Assembly: GCA_030827315.1 (NCBI GenBank)
Contig: JAURER010000010.1
Location: 1 to 64,000, forward strand
DNA length: 64,000 nt
From: Gemmatimonadota bacterium
Lineage (GTDB): Bacteria > Gemmatimonadota > Gemmatimonadetes > Longimicrobiales > Gaopeijiaceae
Direction: 5' to 3'
Part shown: positions 1-6,940 of the stretch, one piece after another
Layout of the letters: each line of letters begins with the position of its first letter
Position numbering within the stretch: the first letter of the stretch is position 1
Translations under genes and position numbers: made by a program
The notes under the pieces: generated by a model
Seen by the model: the letters and a program-made list of their open reading frames with translations, nothing else
The model's database searches: none
Told to the model about the DNA's origin: nothing

Positions 1-102
1 CAGGTCGAGCTGGACACTGGCGAGCGGTTCGAACAAGCGGCGACGATGTCGGATGGAGCGCAACTCATCTACTACCGGGCCTGGTACGGGCCGTCGCGCT
101 GA
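1..102 (+). CDS. C-terminal end of an unidentified protein
   Basis: The window opens inside a reading frame whose last 33 codons run to a TGA at 100-102; the start lies outside the window. The visible tail ends in YYRAWYGPSR. It is too short to assign to a family. It converges with the minus-strand plug protein that ends at 146, leaving 43 bases between the two stops, so this is a plausible gene end rather than a chance frame. Confidence 0.35.
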   Translation, partial: QVELDTGERFEQAATMSDGAQLIYYRAWYGPSR

Positions 103-145
103 GTCCTGGCCGCCACGCGGTGGGTGTTCAGACGCCATGCGTCGC

Positions 146-1405
146 TCAGCGGGGCTTCCGGAACAGTCGGTCCGCCACGGTGACGACCACTGGCGTGCCC
201 ACGACGAGGAGCACGAATCCGGCCGCGTTGGCCGCGCCTGATCCGCGCCCGACGGTGGAGAGCGAGTAGACGTATCCCGGAATCAGGGCCATGGCGGCTC
301 CGGCCAGAGCCGGCCCGGGCCGTCCTATGGAGCGCTCGGTCCGCCCCCCGAAGCGCGCGCCGAGGGCCGCGCCCATCGCAGGCAGGGCGAGTGCCGTCAA
401 CGCCGCGACTGTGGTACCCAGCGCACTGCAGGCCGTCACGATCTCCTGCATGGGGTCGATCGTGATGCACTCGCGTCCGAGCCCTACGCCCGCGGCCAGG
501 CCGAGCGTCGAGCCCACGAAAGCTGCCGCAGCGGTGCGCACGGCCGGGTGTCCCCGCGGATCCTGTGACCAGTCGAACGTCCGGCGTCCGAGGGTCCGGC
601 CGTCCGGCCGCCCGACTCCGAGCCGATCTGCCCCGGGCCGCGGATCTTGCGTCTCGATGAGCAACACACCGTAGAGCGATCCCGTTCCGTAGCGGGCGCC
701 TGCCTCCCCTGGTGCCAGGAACTCGATTCGCTGGATCGTGTTCAGGGCCATCGTCCCGTACGCAAAGTTCGGATTCGATACAGGGACGCCGTCCAGGACG
801 AGGAGTGGGTGGTTGCAGGGCCCGCGCTCCATGAGCGAGATGTCCCCCGCACCGCGGAACTCCAGGCAGATGTCCGAGCCCGCGAGGTTGTTGTTCTGCC
901 GCATGCGAACCCCCGGCACTGTCGCGACGATGAGGTCGCCGATGTGCCGGCTCGAGCCGAGGGCGCTCTCGATCTGGGCCCGCGTCACCTCGTTGCGGCT
1001 CGAGCCCCGGGCGCGCACCCGCCAGTCCTCCATGGAGAGCGAGCGGACCTCGACCGGAGCCAGTTCGATCGCCTCGGGCGCCAGCCGTAATTGGAGCGAG
1101 AGATCGAGCGACGGGTCGAGCGTGAATTCGTACTCCTGCTGCCCGTACGCGAGGTGGCCCACCCGGAGCGTCCACGTGCCGGCTTCCAGGCCCCGAAGCG
1201 TGAATCGACCCTCCGCGTCCGTCACGGCGGTGACGTCGGTGCCGACCACCATGACGGTCACGCCTTCGATACCTCGTTCGCTCGGGAAGTCGAGAACGAC
1301 CCCGGGAAGGTTCCGCGCCTGCCCGGACGCGAGAGCCGGGAGCATCAGCCCGAAAAACGTGACGAAGGCGAGGTGCGCAAGCCTTAGGGAGACGGAGGTG
1401 GCCAC
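146..1405 (-). CDS. Carboxypeptidase-regulatory/TonB-plug protein with C-terminal membrane helices, no barrel
   Basis: Predicted exported protein of 419 residues. A hydrophobic signal (about residues 6-28) is followed by a carboxypeptidase-regulatory-like beta-sandwich (about 31-105) and a TonB-receptor-type plug domain (about 130-255, with VPGVRMR, LLVLDGVPV and RYGTGSLYGVLLIET). A normal TonB receptor would continue into a 22-strand barrel. Here about 130 residues follow with four hydrophobic stretches, so the protein cannot form a transporter. Two cysteines flank the middle of the plug (ICLEF and GPCNH) and could form a disulfide. I chose a GTG start at 1405, because the longer frame would run into the end of TerC and its first 42 residues look non-coding. 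The Shine-Dalgarno is weak (GGAG 12 bases upstream). It probably follows terC in one transcript. The plug assignment is solid; the role is unknown. Confidence 0.75.
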   Translation of the reverse strand: MATSVSLRLAHLAFVTFFGLMLPALASGQARNLPGVVLDFPSERGIEGVTVMVVGTDVTAVTDAEGRFTLRGLEAGTWTLRVGHLAYGQQEYEFTLDPSLDLSLQLRLAPEAIELAPVEVRSLSMEDWRVRARGSSRNEVTRAQIESALGSSRHIGDLIVATVPGVRMRQNNNLAGSDICLEFRGAGDISLMERGPCNHPLLVLDGVPVSNPNFAYGTMALNTIQRIEFLAPGEAGARYGTGSLYGVLLIETQDPRPGADRLGVGRPDGRTLGRRTFDWSQDPRGHPAVRTAAAAFVGSTLGLAAGVGLGRECITIDPMQEIVTACSALGTTVAALTALALPAMGAALGARFGGRTERSIGRPGPALAGAAMALIPGYVYSLSTVGRGSGAANAAGFVLLVVGTPVVVTVADRLFRKPR

Positions 1406-1505
1406 TCGAGGCTGGCTCCAGGGGGACGAGGATGGGCGAAGCGCCCAGCTTGAAGATACGTCGCCGGTGCCCGGTTCTGTCAGGGGGTGCGTGGAGCGGG
1501 CTCGC

Positions 1506-2270
1506 TTACCCCTGCCCGCTCGAGGTGGCATCCGGCAGGGTGGGCCCGTGCAGGTGGACGGGCGCTCCCCGAGGATGCGCGCGGAGGTTGATCATCTCCA
1601 CGAACATCGAGAATCCCATGGCGAAATAGATGTAGCCCTTCGGGATGTGCTGCCCCATTCCGTCGGCCACGAGCGACATGCCGATGAGGAGGAGGAAGGA
1701 GAGCGCCAGGACCTTCACGGTCGGGTGCGCGCTCACGAACGCGCTCACGCGCTCCGCGGCGAGGATCATGAAGGCTCCCGCGACCAGAACCGCGATCACC
1801 ATCACGGGAAGGTGGTTCGCGACGCCGACCGCCGTGATGACGGAGTCGAGGGAAAACACGATGTCGAGCACGGCGATCTGGATGATCACGGCCATGAAGG
1901 ACGCGTGCTGCGAAACGGCGCGACCCGCCTCGGCACCCTCCAGCTTGTGGTGGATCTCCCGGGTCGACTTGAACAGGAGGAAGACTCCGCCCGTGATCAG
2001 GATCAGGTCCCGGCCCGAGATCTCGTGACCCAGAACGGTGAACAGCGGCGCGGTGAGCCGCATGATCCACACGATCGAGAAGAGCAGGAGGATCCGCGTC
2101 GAGATCGCGATGGTCAGTCCGAGGCGACGCGCCCGCGCTCGGAGGTCCTCCCGCACGCGGTCGGCCAGGATGGCCACGAAGATGATGTTGTCGATCCCGA
2201 GGACGATCTCGAGGATGGTGAGCGTGAGCAGGGCGACCCACGCTTCGGGGCTGCTGGTCCACTCGAGCAT
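1506..2270 (-). CDS. TerC family integral membrane protein
   Basis: A 254-residue inner-membrane protein with about seven hydrophobic helices. The two hallmark acidic repeats of the TerC family are present: ILEIVLGIDN at residues 19-28 and LDIVFSLDS at 135-143. Members of this family (TerC, YkoY, Alx-like) are linked to tellurium resistance and to manganese export or metal loading of exported proteins. Substrate cannot be read from sequence. Length is typical for the single-domain form without CBS domains. The ATG lacks an obvious Shine-Dalgarno. It sits 100 bases upstream of the plug protein on the same strand. Confidence 0.88.
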   Translation of the reverse strand: MLEWTSSPEAWVALLTLTILEIVLGIDNIIFVAILADRVREDLRARARRLGLTIAISTRILLLFSIVWIMRLTAPLFTVLGHEISGRDLILITGGVFLLFKSTREIHHKLEGAEAGRAVSQHASFMAVIIQIAVLDIVFSLDSVITAVGVANHLPVMVIAVLVAGAFMILAAERVSAFVSAHPTVKVLALSFLLLIGMSLVADGMGQHIPKGYIYFAMGFSMFVEMINLRAHPRGAPVHLHGPTLPDATSSGQG

Positions 2271-2560
2271 CGGCTTGTGGGGTTAAGGGAGACGTCGCGC
2301 GCGGTTCGTGCGCGAGAAAGGTACGGCCCCTCCGGCCCCAACCCCAAGCCTCGTCGAGGCCCGGGTGGTCCGGGAGGATGTCCGAAGACGGGCCCCGGAG
2401 TGGGGCGCACGAGCAGGGACGCGAGGATCCGCCGTCGGAAAACGGGGAGGTGGCTCCGCGTCGGCGACGGGGATCGCGATCGTTTCGTCGGCCCCACGGC
2501 TTCGCGCCGAACCCGTGGGATGCGTCCCGCGCCTGCTTGGTGCGGAATAAAAATATTGCT

Positions 2561-2589
2561 TTGACAAATCAAAATGATTTATCTATTCA
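2561..2589 (+). promoter_or_regulatory. Candidate sigma-70-type promoter for the MarR gene
   Basis: TTGACA at 2561-2566 is followed after 17 bases by TATTCA at 2584-2589. It lies in the only AT-rich patch nearby and ends 3 bases before the ATG at 2593. An alternative pairing is TTGCTT (2556-2561), 17 bases, TTATCT (2579-2584). Either would start transcription at or next to the ATG, implying a leaderless or nearly leaderless message. No Shine-Dalgarno is visible, which agrees. Confidence 0.55.
2566..2580. promoter_or_regulatory. 15-bp palindrome, probable MarR operator
   Basis: AAATCA-AAA-TGATTT is a perfect inverted repeat (6-bp arms, 3-bp centre). It lies within the spacer of the MarR promoter and overlaps the last base of its TTGACA box. 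Position and symmetry suit autorepression by the MarR dimer encoded immediately downstream. The assignment to this protein is inferred from location. Confidence 0.5.
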
Positions 2590-2592
2590 GCC

Positions 2593-3054
2593 ATGTCCGA
2601 TGTCGCACTCCTCTCGTCGGCCCTCAGCCGGTTGCAGCACGCGTGCCGCGTGCCGGGCCTGGCCGACGCCGGGAGTGGTGTGCGGCTCACGGACAAACAG
2701 CTTCGGACGCTCCGGCAACTCGACCTCGTAGACCCGGTGATGGTGACCGAGCTCGCGGAATACCTCGGGGTGACCGCGTCCACGATGTCCCTGAACCTGG
2801 GGCGCCTCGAAGCGGACGGTTTTGTGAGCCGGGCCCGCGACCCCGCGGATCGCCGGGTGATGAACGTGCTCCTTACGGGCCAGGGGGCGCGAGTGCTCGA
2901 GCGCGCGGAGGCGCTCGAGCCCGTACGAATCGCCGATCTCCTCGATGCGCTGCGACCCGAGGATCGACGTCGGGCCCTGGAGGGGCTGGCGCTTCTCGCA
3001 GACGCGGCCGACGTGGTCACGGCACGCGGAGACGCCTACCTGGAAGCGCTGTAG
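2593..3054 (+). CDS. MarR family transcriptional regulator
   Basis: A 153-residue winged helix-turn-helix protein. The DNA-binding region spans about residues 38-98: LTDKQLRTLRQL opens it, ELAEYLGVTASTMSLNLGRL is the helix-turn-helix and recognition helix, and DPADRR at 83-88 is the typical wing motif. The flanking helices would form the dimer interface. Length fits the family. There is no ribosome-binding site before the ATG, and the promoter abuts it, so translation may be leaderless. A palindrome sits in the promoter, suggesting autoregulation and possibly control of the divergent terC unit. The ligand is unknown. Confidence 0.85.
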   Translation: MSDVALLSSALSRLQHACRVPGLADAGSGVRLTDKQLRTLRQLDLVDPVMVTELAEYLGVTASTMSLNLGRLEADGFVSRARDPADRRVMNVLLTGQGARVLERAEALEPVRIADLLDALRPEDRRRALEGLALLADAADVVTARGDAYLEAL

Positions 3055-3156
3055 GGGCCGCGGTGACCGTCGTCAGGCAACACCCACCGGTGACGTAGCG
3101 CACGGCTCGATCCCGCCGCTTCGGCGTCGCCGGGATCGGGCCCGCGACGTTTCCCG

Positions 3157-3603
3157 TCAGGCCGAGTCGACCTTCGACGTCTCCCGTTCCCAGGGCTCGG
3201 CCAGCTCCGGAAACTCGTTGGGCAGATTGTACGCCCTCGCCACGAACTCCGGGTCTTCCTGATCGCGACGCTCGAACGTGAGGAACTCGTAGTAGCCACA
3301 CCGGGGGCCGTCCGGGTGGCCGCGGCATACCGACGGCCTCGCCCGATGCACGGTACAGAGCCGCGTCTTCGGGTCGAGGAGCGTGCATGCGCTGCCGAAG
3401 ATTTCGTCGCGCTGGTGCCGCATGACGCGCTCCCTGCGGCTCATGCCCGGCTTCGTGAAGCGGCGTCGCGCCTCCTCTTCCGGAATGTCGAAGTGACGCG
3501 CGAGTCTCTGCACGTCACGCCGCGTGATCGGAATGCGCGGGTAGGTGCAGCAGTACGACGGACACTTCAGGCAGTCGTACAGCACGGGGAGTTTTCTGGA
3601 CAA
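3157..3603 (-). CDS. YkgJ-type cysteine-cluster protein
   Basis: About 148 residues. The N-terminal CxxCxxxCC motif (DCLKCPSYCC, near residues 9-18) and further cysteines in SACTLL, LCTVH, SVCRGH and RCGYY match the YkgJ / zinc- or iron-chelating CxxCxxCC family. Biochemical function is unknown; it is presumed to bind metal or a cluster. I place the start at TTG 3603, 14 bases after the stop of the upstream gene, with GAGG 6 bases before it. A GTG six codons further in (3585) is an alternative. Longer frames upstream overlap the neighbouring dehydrogenase and are not protein-like. It probably forms a two-gene operon with that dehydrogenase. Confidence 0.8.
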   Translation of the reverse strand: MSRKLPVLYDCLKCPSYCCTYPRIPITRRDVQRLARHFDIPEEEARRRFTKPGMSRRERVMRHQRDEIFGSACTLLDPKTRLCTVHRARPSVCRGHPDGPRCGYYEFLTFERRDQEDPEFVARAYNLPNEFPELAEPWERETSKVDSA

Positions 3604-3617
3604 GCGGCGCCTCGGTT

Positions 3618-4751
3618 CTAGAGCTCGTCGACACGTTCGAAGATGTGCACGCCGCGGTCCTGCAGGTGTCGCTGAACCGCCTCGAAGCACGCCCGATCGC
3701 GTCCGACGATCTCCGGTGGGGCCAGGCCGGGCTTCGACCACAGGCCCCGGGCCACGAGGTTGGCCATCGCCGTGCACGTATACCCGGTCGTGCGCGCCAT
3801 GGACATGGTCTCGGTGTCGGGGTTGTAGTGGTCGAGAAGGTTGTACGTGAAGCGGAGCCTCTTTCCGTCCTTGACCCCTTCGACGACGATGCGAATGACG
3901 GTGATATCGGGCTCTCCCTCCTCGAAGCTCCAGGCGTCGAAGAGCAAGGCCTCGGCCACGTCCCGGGGGCGAACCGCCCCGGAAGCCGCCTGGATTTCCG
4001 TGGTCGAGAAGAAGCCGGAGTCACGGAGAAGCTTCATGTGCATCGCGTGACCCGGATACCGCATCGTCTTTTCGACCATCGTGGGCGTGGAACTCGTGCG
4101 CAGCAGGGATCTCAGCCCGTCGGTGTTGAACGCCTCGAGCGACCCCAGGCCGGGAAAGTTCACCAGCTCGATGTCGGAGAGCGCCGGCATGGTCACGTCG
4201 ACGCCGTTGCGTCGCATGCGCGCCGGGCGGACGTATTCCTGAATCACGTCACCCGGAGAGAACGGGGCCTTGTACTCCCAGGGCCAGGTGCGCTCCACGG
4301 GCAGGCCGCCGACGTACGCCTCGAAGGAGAGCGTCTCGTCGAGATGCTCCTCCAGATGTCCGAGCGTCAGATTCGTGAGCCCCGGTGCGACACCACAGTC
4401 GAACAGACAGGGTACGCCAGCCTCGGCCGCCAGCTCCTGGAGCCCGAACGCGTCCTCGGGAAAGAACGAGATGTCGACGATCGGCTTTCCGGCCTGCAGC
4501 ACCTGCTCCACGGTGCGGTAACCCATGAATCCGGGGACGGCTCCGACGACCAGGTGGGCGTCCTGCACGGCCCGGGCCACCGTCTCCCCCTTGGAGAGGT
4601 CCGCGACGACGCCGTCGGCTCCGAACTCCGTCATCCGGTCCACGGCCACGGGGTCGATGTCGACCACCAGTACCTCGAAGTCGTCTTCAGCGGCGAGGTC
4701 GCGCACGATCGCGCTTCCGACCCGGCCCCCACCCAGCACCACGATGTTCAG
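3618..4751 (-). CDS. Saccharopine dehydrogenase-like NAD(P)-dependent oxidoreductase
   Basis: A 377-residue Rossmann-fold enzyme. The N terminus reads IVVLGGGRVGSAIV with the dinucleotide-binding GxGxxG pattern, followed by VLVVDIDP, where the acidic residue after the second strand favours NAD. The middle (FDCGVAPGLTN, PFSPGDVIQEY) matches the saccharopine dehydrogenase / homospermidine-synthase-like superfamily, including single-domain lysine-degradation proteins in other bacteria. Substrate is not determined. The obvious GTG start at 4742 lies 15 bases from the only good Shine-Dalgarno (GGAGGA, 4763-4758). A CTG at 4751 is 6 bases from it and restores the usual M-N-I-V-V-L beginning, so I call CTG. 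Confidence 0.8.
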   Translation of the reverse strand: MNIVVLGGGRVGSAIVRDLAAEDDFEVLVVDIDPVAVDRMTEFGADGVVADLSKGETVARAVQDAHLVVGAVPGFMGYRTVEQVLQAGKPIVDISFFPEDAFGLQELAAEAGVPCLFDCGVAPGLTNLTLGHLEEHLDETLSFEAYVGGLPVERTWPWEYKAPFSPGDVIQEYVRPARMRRNGVDVTMPALSDIELVNFPGLGSLEAFNTDGLRSLLRTSSTPTMVEKTMRYPGHAMHMKLLRDSGFFSTTEIQAASGAVRPRDVAEALLFDAWSFEEGEPDITVIRIVVEGVKDGKRLRFTYNLLDHYNPDTETMSMARTTGYTCTAMANLVARGLWSKPGLAPPEIVGRDRACFEAVQRHLQDRGVHIFERVDEL

Positions 4752-4757
4752 GATCCG

Positions 4758-4763
4758 TCCTCC
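4758..4763 (-). promoter_or_regulatory. Shine-Dalgarno that supports a CTG start
   Basis: On the minus strand this reads GGAGGA, the only strong ribosome-binding site near the dehydrogenase start. Six bases separate it from CTG at 4751, while 15 separate it from GTG at 4742. Confidence 0.55.
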
Positions 4764-4886
4764 GTCCGATGACTCACGACGTCGGAAAAAATCAGTCCAG
4801 ACTCGGGCGGCTGTGCAAGGGGGGCGAGGCTGTCCGTCATAAGGTTGGAGTGGGTGAGACCCCTATGCTTCAGGGAGGCCGGTGCG

Positions 4887-5111
4887 ATGAAACGTACGGG
4901 GCGATCGAACGGCGCCATCGCTGTGGCACGGGCCGCGCTCGGCATCGTGACTGCGCTGCCCGAGCTCTCCGAGGTCTTAGAAAAGCAGGAGCGCCTTGTG
5001 ATCGCGGGCCGCCACCTTAGTCTGGAAATCGGAGACACGGGGGTCGAGCGAGTGAGCCGCGGGGAAATTGACGAGACGGTGGCGGCCATCCGTCGTGGCC
5101 CCCTTCAGTGA
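4887..5111 (+). CDS. Small hypothetical protein upstream of an ECF sigma gene
   Basis: A 74-residue protein that I do not recognise. The ATG at 4887 has a good Shine-Dalgarno (GGGAGG, 4873-4878, 8 bases upstream), which favours it over an in-frame ATG at 4845. The sequence begins basic (MKRTGR), has an alanine-rich stretch, then a mixed region (ERLVIAGRHLSLEIGDTGVE) that could form a short beta hairpin. There is no signal peptide or cysteine motif. It ends 31 bases before the sigma factor and is probably cotranscribed with it. Confidence 0.5.
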   Translation: MKRTGRSNGAIAVARAALGIVTALPELSEVLEKQERLVIAGRHLSLEIGDTGVERVSRGEIDETVAAIRRGPLQ

Positions 5112-5142
5112 CGCGCGTGCCGACCCTGCGACGGGAGCCAGG

Positions 5143-5655
5143 ATGAGCGGTATCGACTGGAACGACCTGTACCGGACCACCTTCCCGGAGCTCGTCCGCT
5201 TCCTTCACCGAAAAGTGTGGGATGCGGAGCGGGCCCGGGACCTCGCCCAGGAAGCGTTCGTCCGAGCGCTTCAGCACGAGCCGAGACGTCCGCGGGCGTG
5301 GCTCTTTCAGGTGGCGGCGAATCTCGCGCGCGACGAGGCGCGCACCGTCATCCGACGCAAGAAGCACCTCGTACTGCTCAAGACCGAGGCGGAGTCGCAG
5401 GAGGCCGCGTCGTCGGACCCGTCGGGCGAGCTCGCCGAGCAGGAGCGCTGGGCTCGGGTACGCCGGGCGCTCGACACGCTCTCGGAAAAGGATCGGGAGG
5501 CGCTCCTGCTCTGGGACGCGGGACAAAATTACACGGAAATCGCGAACCAGCTCGACCTCGCGGTCGGCGCCGTGGGCACCACCCTGGCGCGGGCCCGCAA
5601 GCGGCTGGCGAAAGCCTATTCAGAGGGGGAGAAGACGAATGTCGCACGTCGATGA
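5143..5655 (+). CDS. ECF RNA polymerase sigma factor
   Basis: A 170-residue group 4 sigma factor. Region 2 spans about residues 10-74, with AERARDLAQEAFVRAL (core and -10 recognition) and WLFQVAANLARDE. Region 4 spans about 103-155, with LSEKDREALLLWDAGQNYTE and IANQLDLAVGAVGTTLARAR as helix-turn-helix. I take the ATG at 5143 (GGGAG 5 bases upstream) rather than an earlier frame start at 5068. The next gene, a zinc-finger anti-sigma factor, overlaps it by 17 bases, the usual arrangement for a sigma and its antagonist. What it senses is unknown. Confidence 0.92.
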   Translation: MSGIDWNDLYRTTFPELVRFLHRKVWDAERARDLAQEAFVRALQHEPRRPRAWLFQVAANLARDEARTVIRRKKHLVLLKTEAESQEAASSDPSGELAEQERWARVRRALDTLSEKDREALLLWDAGQNYTEIANQLDLAVGAVGTTLARARKRLAKAYSEGEKTNVARR

Positions 5656-6826
5656 AGGTGCGCTGCACGCGTACCTGGACGGGGCGCTGGACGAATATCC
5701 TGCCACGGAAGCCGATCGCATCCGTGCGCACCTCGACACGTGCTTCGAATGTGCCGGACGACTCGAGGAGGAGCGACGGGTGCGCGGCGACGCACACGCG
5801 ATCCTGGCGCTCGCGGCGCCGGAGGTCGACCTGCCCGGACTCGAGGAGCTCCGGGCGTACGTCGAGCGGACCCGCCGCGTCCGTTCTCCAGCCGCGGCGC
5901 GTCTCTGGCGGATCGGCTGGGCCGCCTCGGTGGTCCTCGCGCTGGGCACGGGGTGGCTCGTGCGAGGGCAGACGGGTCCGGGCGCCCGGATGACGGCACC
6001 GCTCCCGGAGGCCTCGGCCTTCGTGGAGCTGGGTGGCACGGCGCCGGATGTCGCCGAGCCGGCCGCCGGCGTCGAGGCGCCGGCGGGCCTCGGGGCCGAC
6101 GCCCCGACCGAGCCCGCCGTCCGTGGCCCGGCGGAATCCCGCGTGGTGCAGGCGCTCCCGGCGAAGGCATCCGGCCCTGGGGTCGCGGAGAACGATGCCA
6201 CTGCCAGCACGGTCGCGACGGCGGCGCCCGGGCCCGCCCCGGCGGTGATGGCCACGACCGACGTCGTGCTCCCTGCACCGGCCGATCGCATGGCCACTCA
6301 GTCGCTGGATGTCGTGGCGTCGGCCGAAGTGGTCGCGCTCCCTGTAGCGCCGGTCGCCGGGGCTGGGGCGGGCGCTGCGGCAGCCGGCGAGGTGACGCTC
6401 GCGGATGCGGCGGTCACCGCGAGCCGCGAGGAGCCCTCGCGCGCGCGCTCGGCCTCGCCGGTGGCGATGACCTCGGCGATGGAACGCGCGGAGGCCACGG
6501 TGCGCCGGCCGGTGACCGAGGACGATGCAATCGATCGCTCGGTCCCCTCGCTCGTCGTAGCGGGCCTCGAGGTCGTGTCGGTAACCAACCTCGGACTCGG
6601 CACGACGGCCAGTGGAGTTCATGTTGTGCAGCGCCTCGCGACCGGCGTTCTGGTGGAGATCTGGCACCTGGAGCCGGAGGTCGACCGCGACGTGCTGCCC
6701 GCCCGGCCCGGCGGCGTGGAGGAGGTGGCGGAGCGGACCGAGGCAGGGTGGATCGTGATCCGCGGGGCGACGACGGCAGACGAGCTTTCCGGGCTTCTGG
6801 CCTCCCTGCGCTCGGCCGGAAGGTGA
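5639..6826 (+). CDS. Zinc-finger anti-sigma factor with long periplasmic region
   Basis: Predicted membrane anti-sigma factor of 395 residues. The N-terminal anti-sigma domain carries the HxxxCxxC zinc motif (H31, C35, C38). A single transmembrane helix lies at about 90-108. A long Ala/Val/Pro-rich, probably unstructured extracytoplasmic linker (about 110-300) leads to a folded C-terminal module (about 310-395, with VAGLEVVSVTNL and EAGWIVIRGATTADEL). The domain likely holds the upstream ECF sigma at the membrane until a signal is sensed outside. The start overlaps the sigma gene by 17 bases, implying translational coupling. The C-terminal module matches nothing I can name. Confidence 0.85.
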   Translation: MSHVDEGALHAYLDGALDEYPATEADRIRAHLDTCFECAGRLEEERRVRGDAHAILALAAPEVDLPGLEELRAYVERTRRVRSPAAARLWRIGWAASVVLALGTGWLVRGQTGPGARMTAPLPEASAFVELGGTAPDVAEPAAGVEAPAGLGADAPTEPAVRGPAESRVVQALPAKASGPGVAENDATASTVATAAPGPAPAVMATTDVVLPAPADRMATQSLDVVASAEVVALPVAPVAGAGAGAAAAGEVTLADAAVTASREEPSRARSASPVAMTSAMERAEATVRRPVTEDDAIDRSVPSLVVAGLEVVSVTNLGLGTTASGVHVVQRLATGVLVEIWHLEPEVDRDVLPARPGGVEEVAERTEAGWIVIRGATTADELSGLLASLRSAGR

Positions 6827-6940
6827 GTCCGGGCGGCCGCAGGAGGTCCGAGGGCTGACGAAGCGCACGCTTCATTCGAACTTGGAGGCCCGGGCTCCCG
6901 CGTGAGGTGGATGGGGGCCCCTTCCTCGCCAGGAGCGAAC

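Larger units (their letters stand above)
2271..2592. other. Intergenic region between terC and the MarR gene
   Basis: This 322-base stretch separates divergent genes. Its first 270 bases are very GC-rich, and I see no convincing gene there; the frames on both strands have low-complexity arginine/proline/glycine composition. The last 45 bases (2547-2590) are abruptly AT-rich and hold the MarR-side promoter and palindrome. The same segment read on the minus strand could serve terC (TTGATT, 17 bases, TATTCC), but that is speculative. Confidence 0.6.

Noticed and set aside
738..2564. 608-codon plus-strand frame
   Set aside because: Antisense shadow of the plug protein and terC; composition is arginine/serine-rich then low-complexity.
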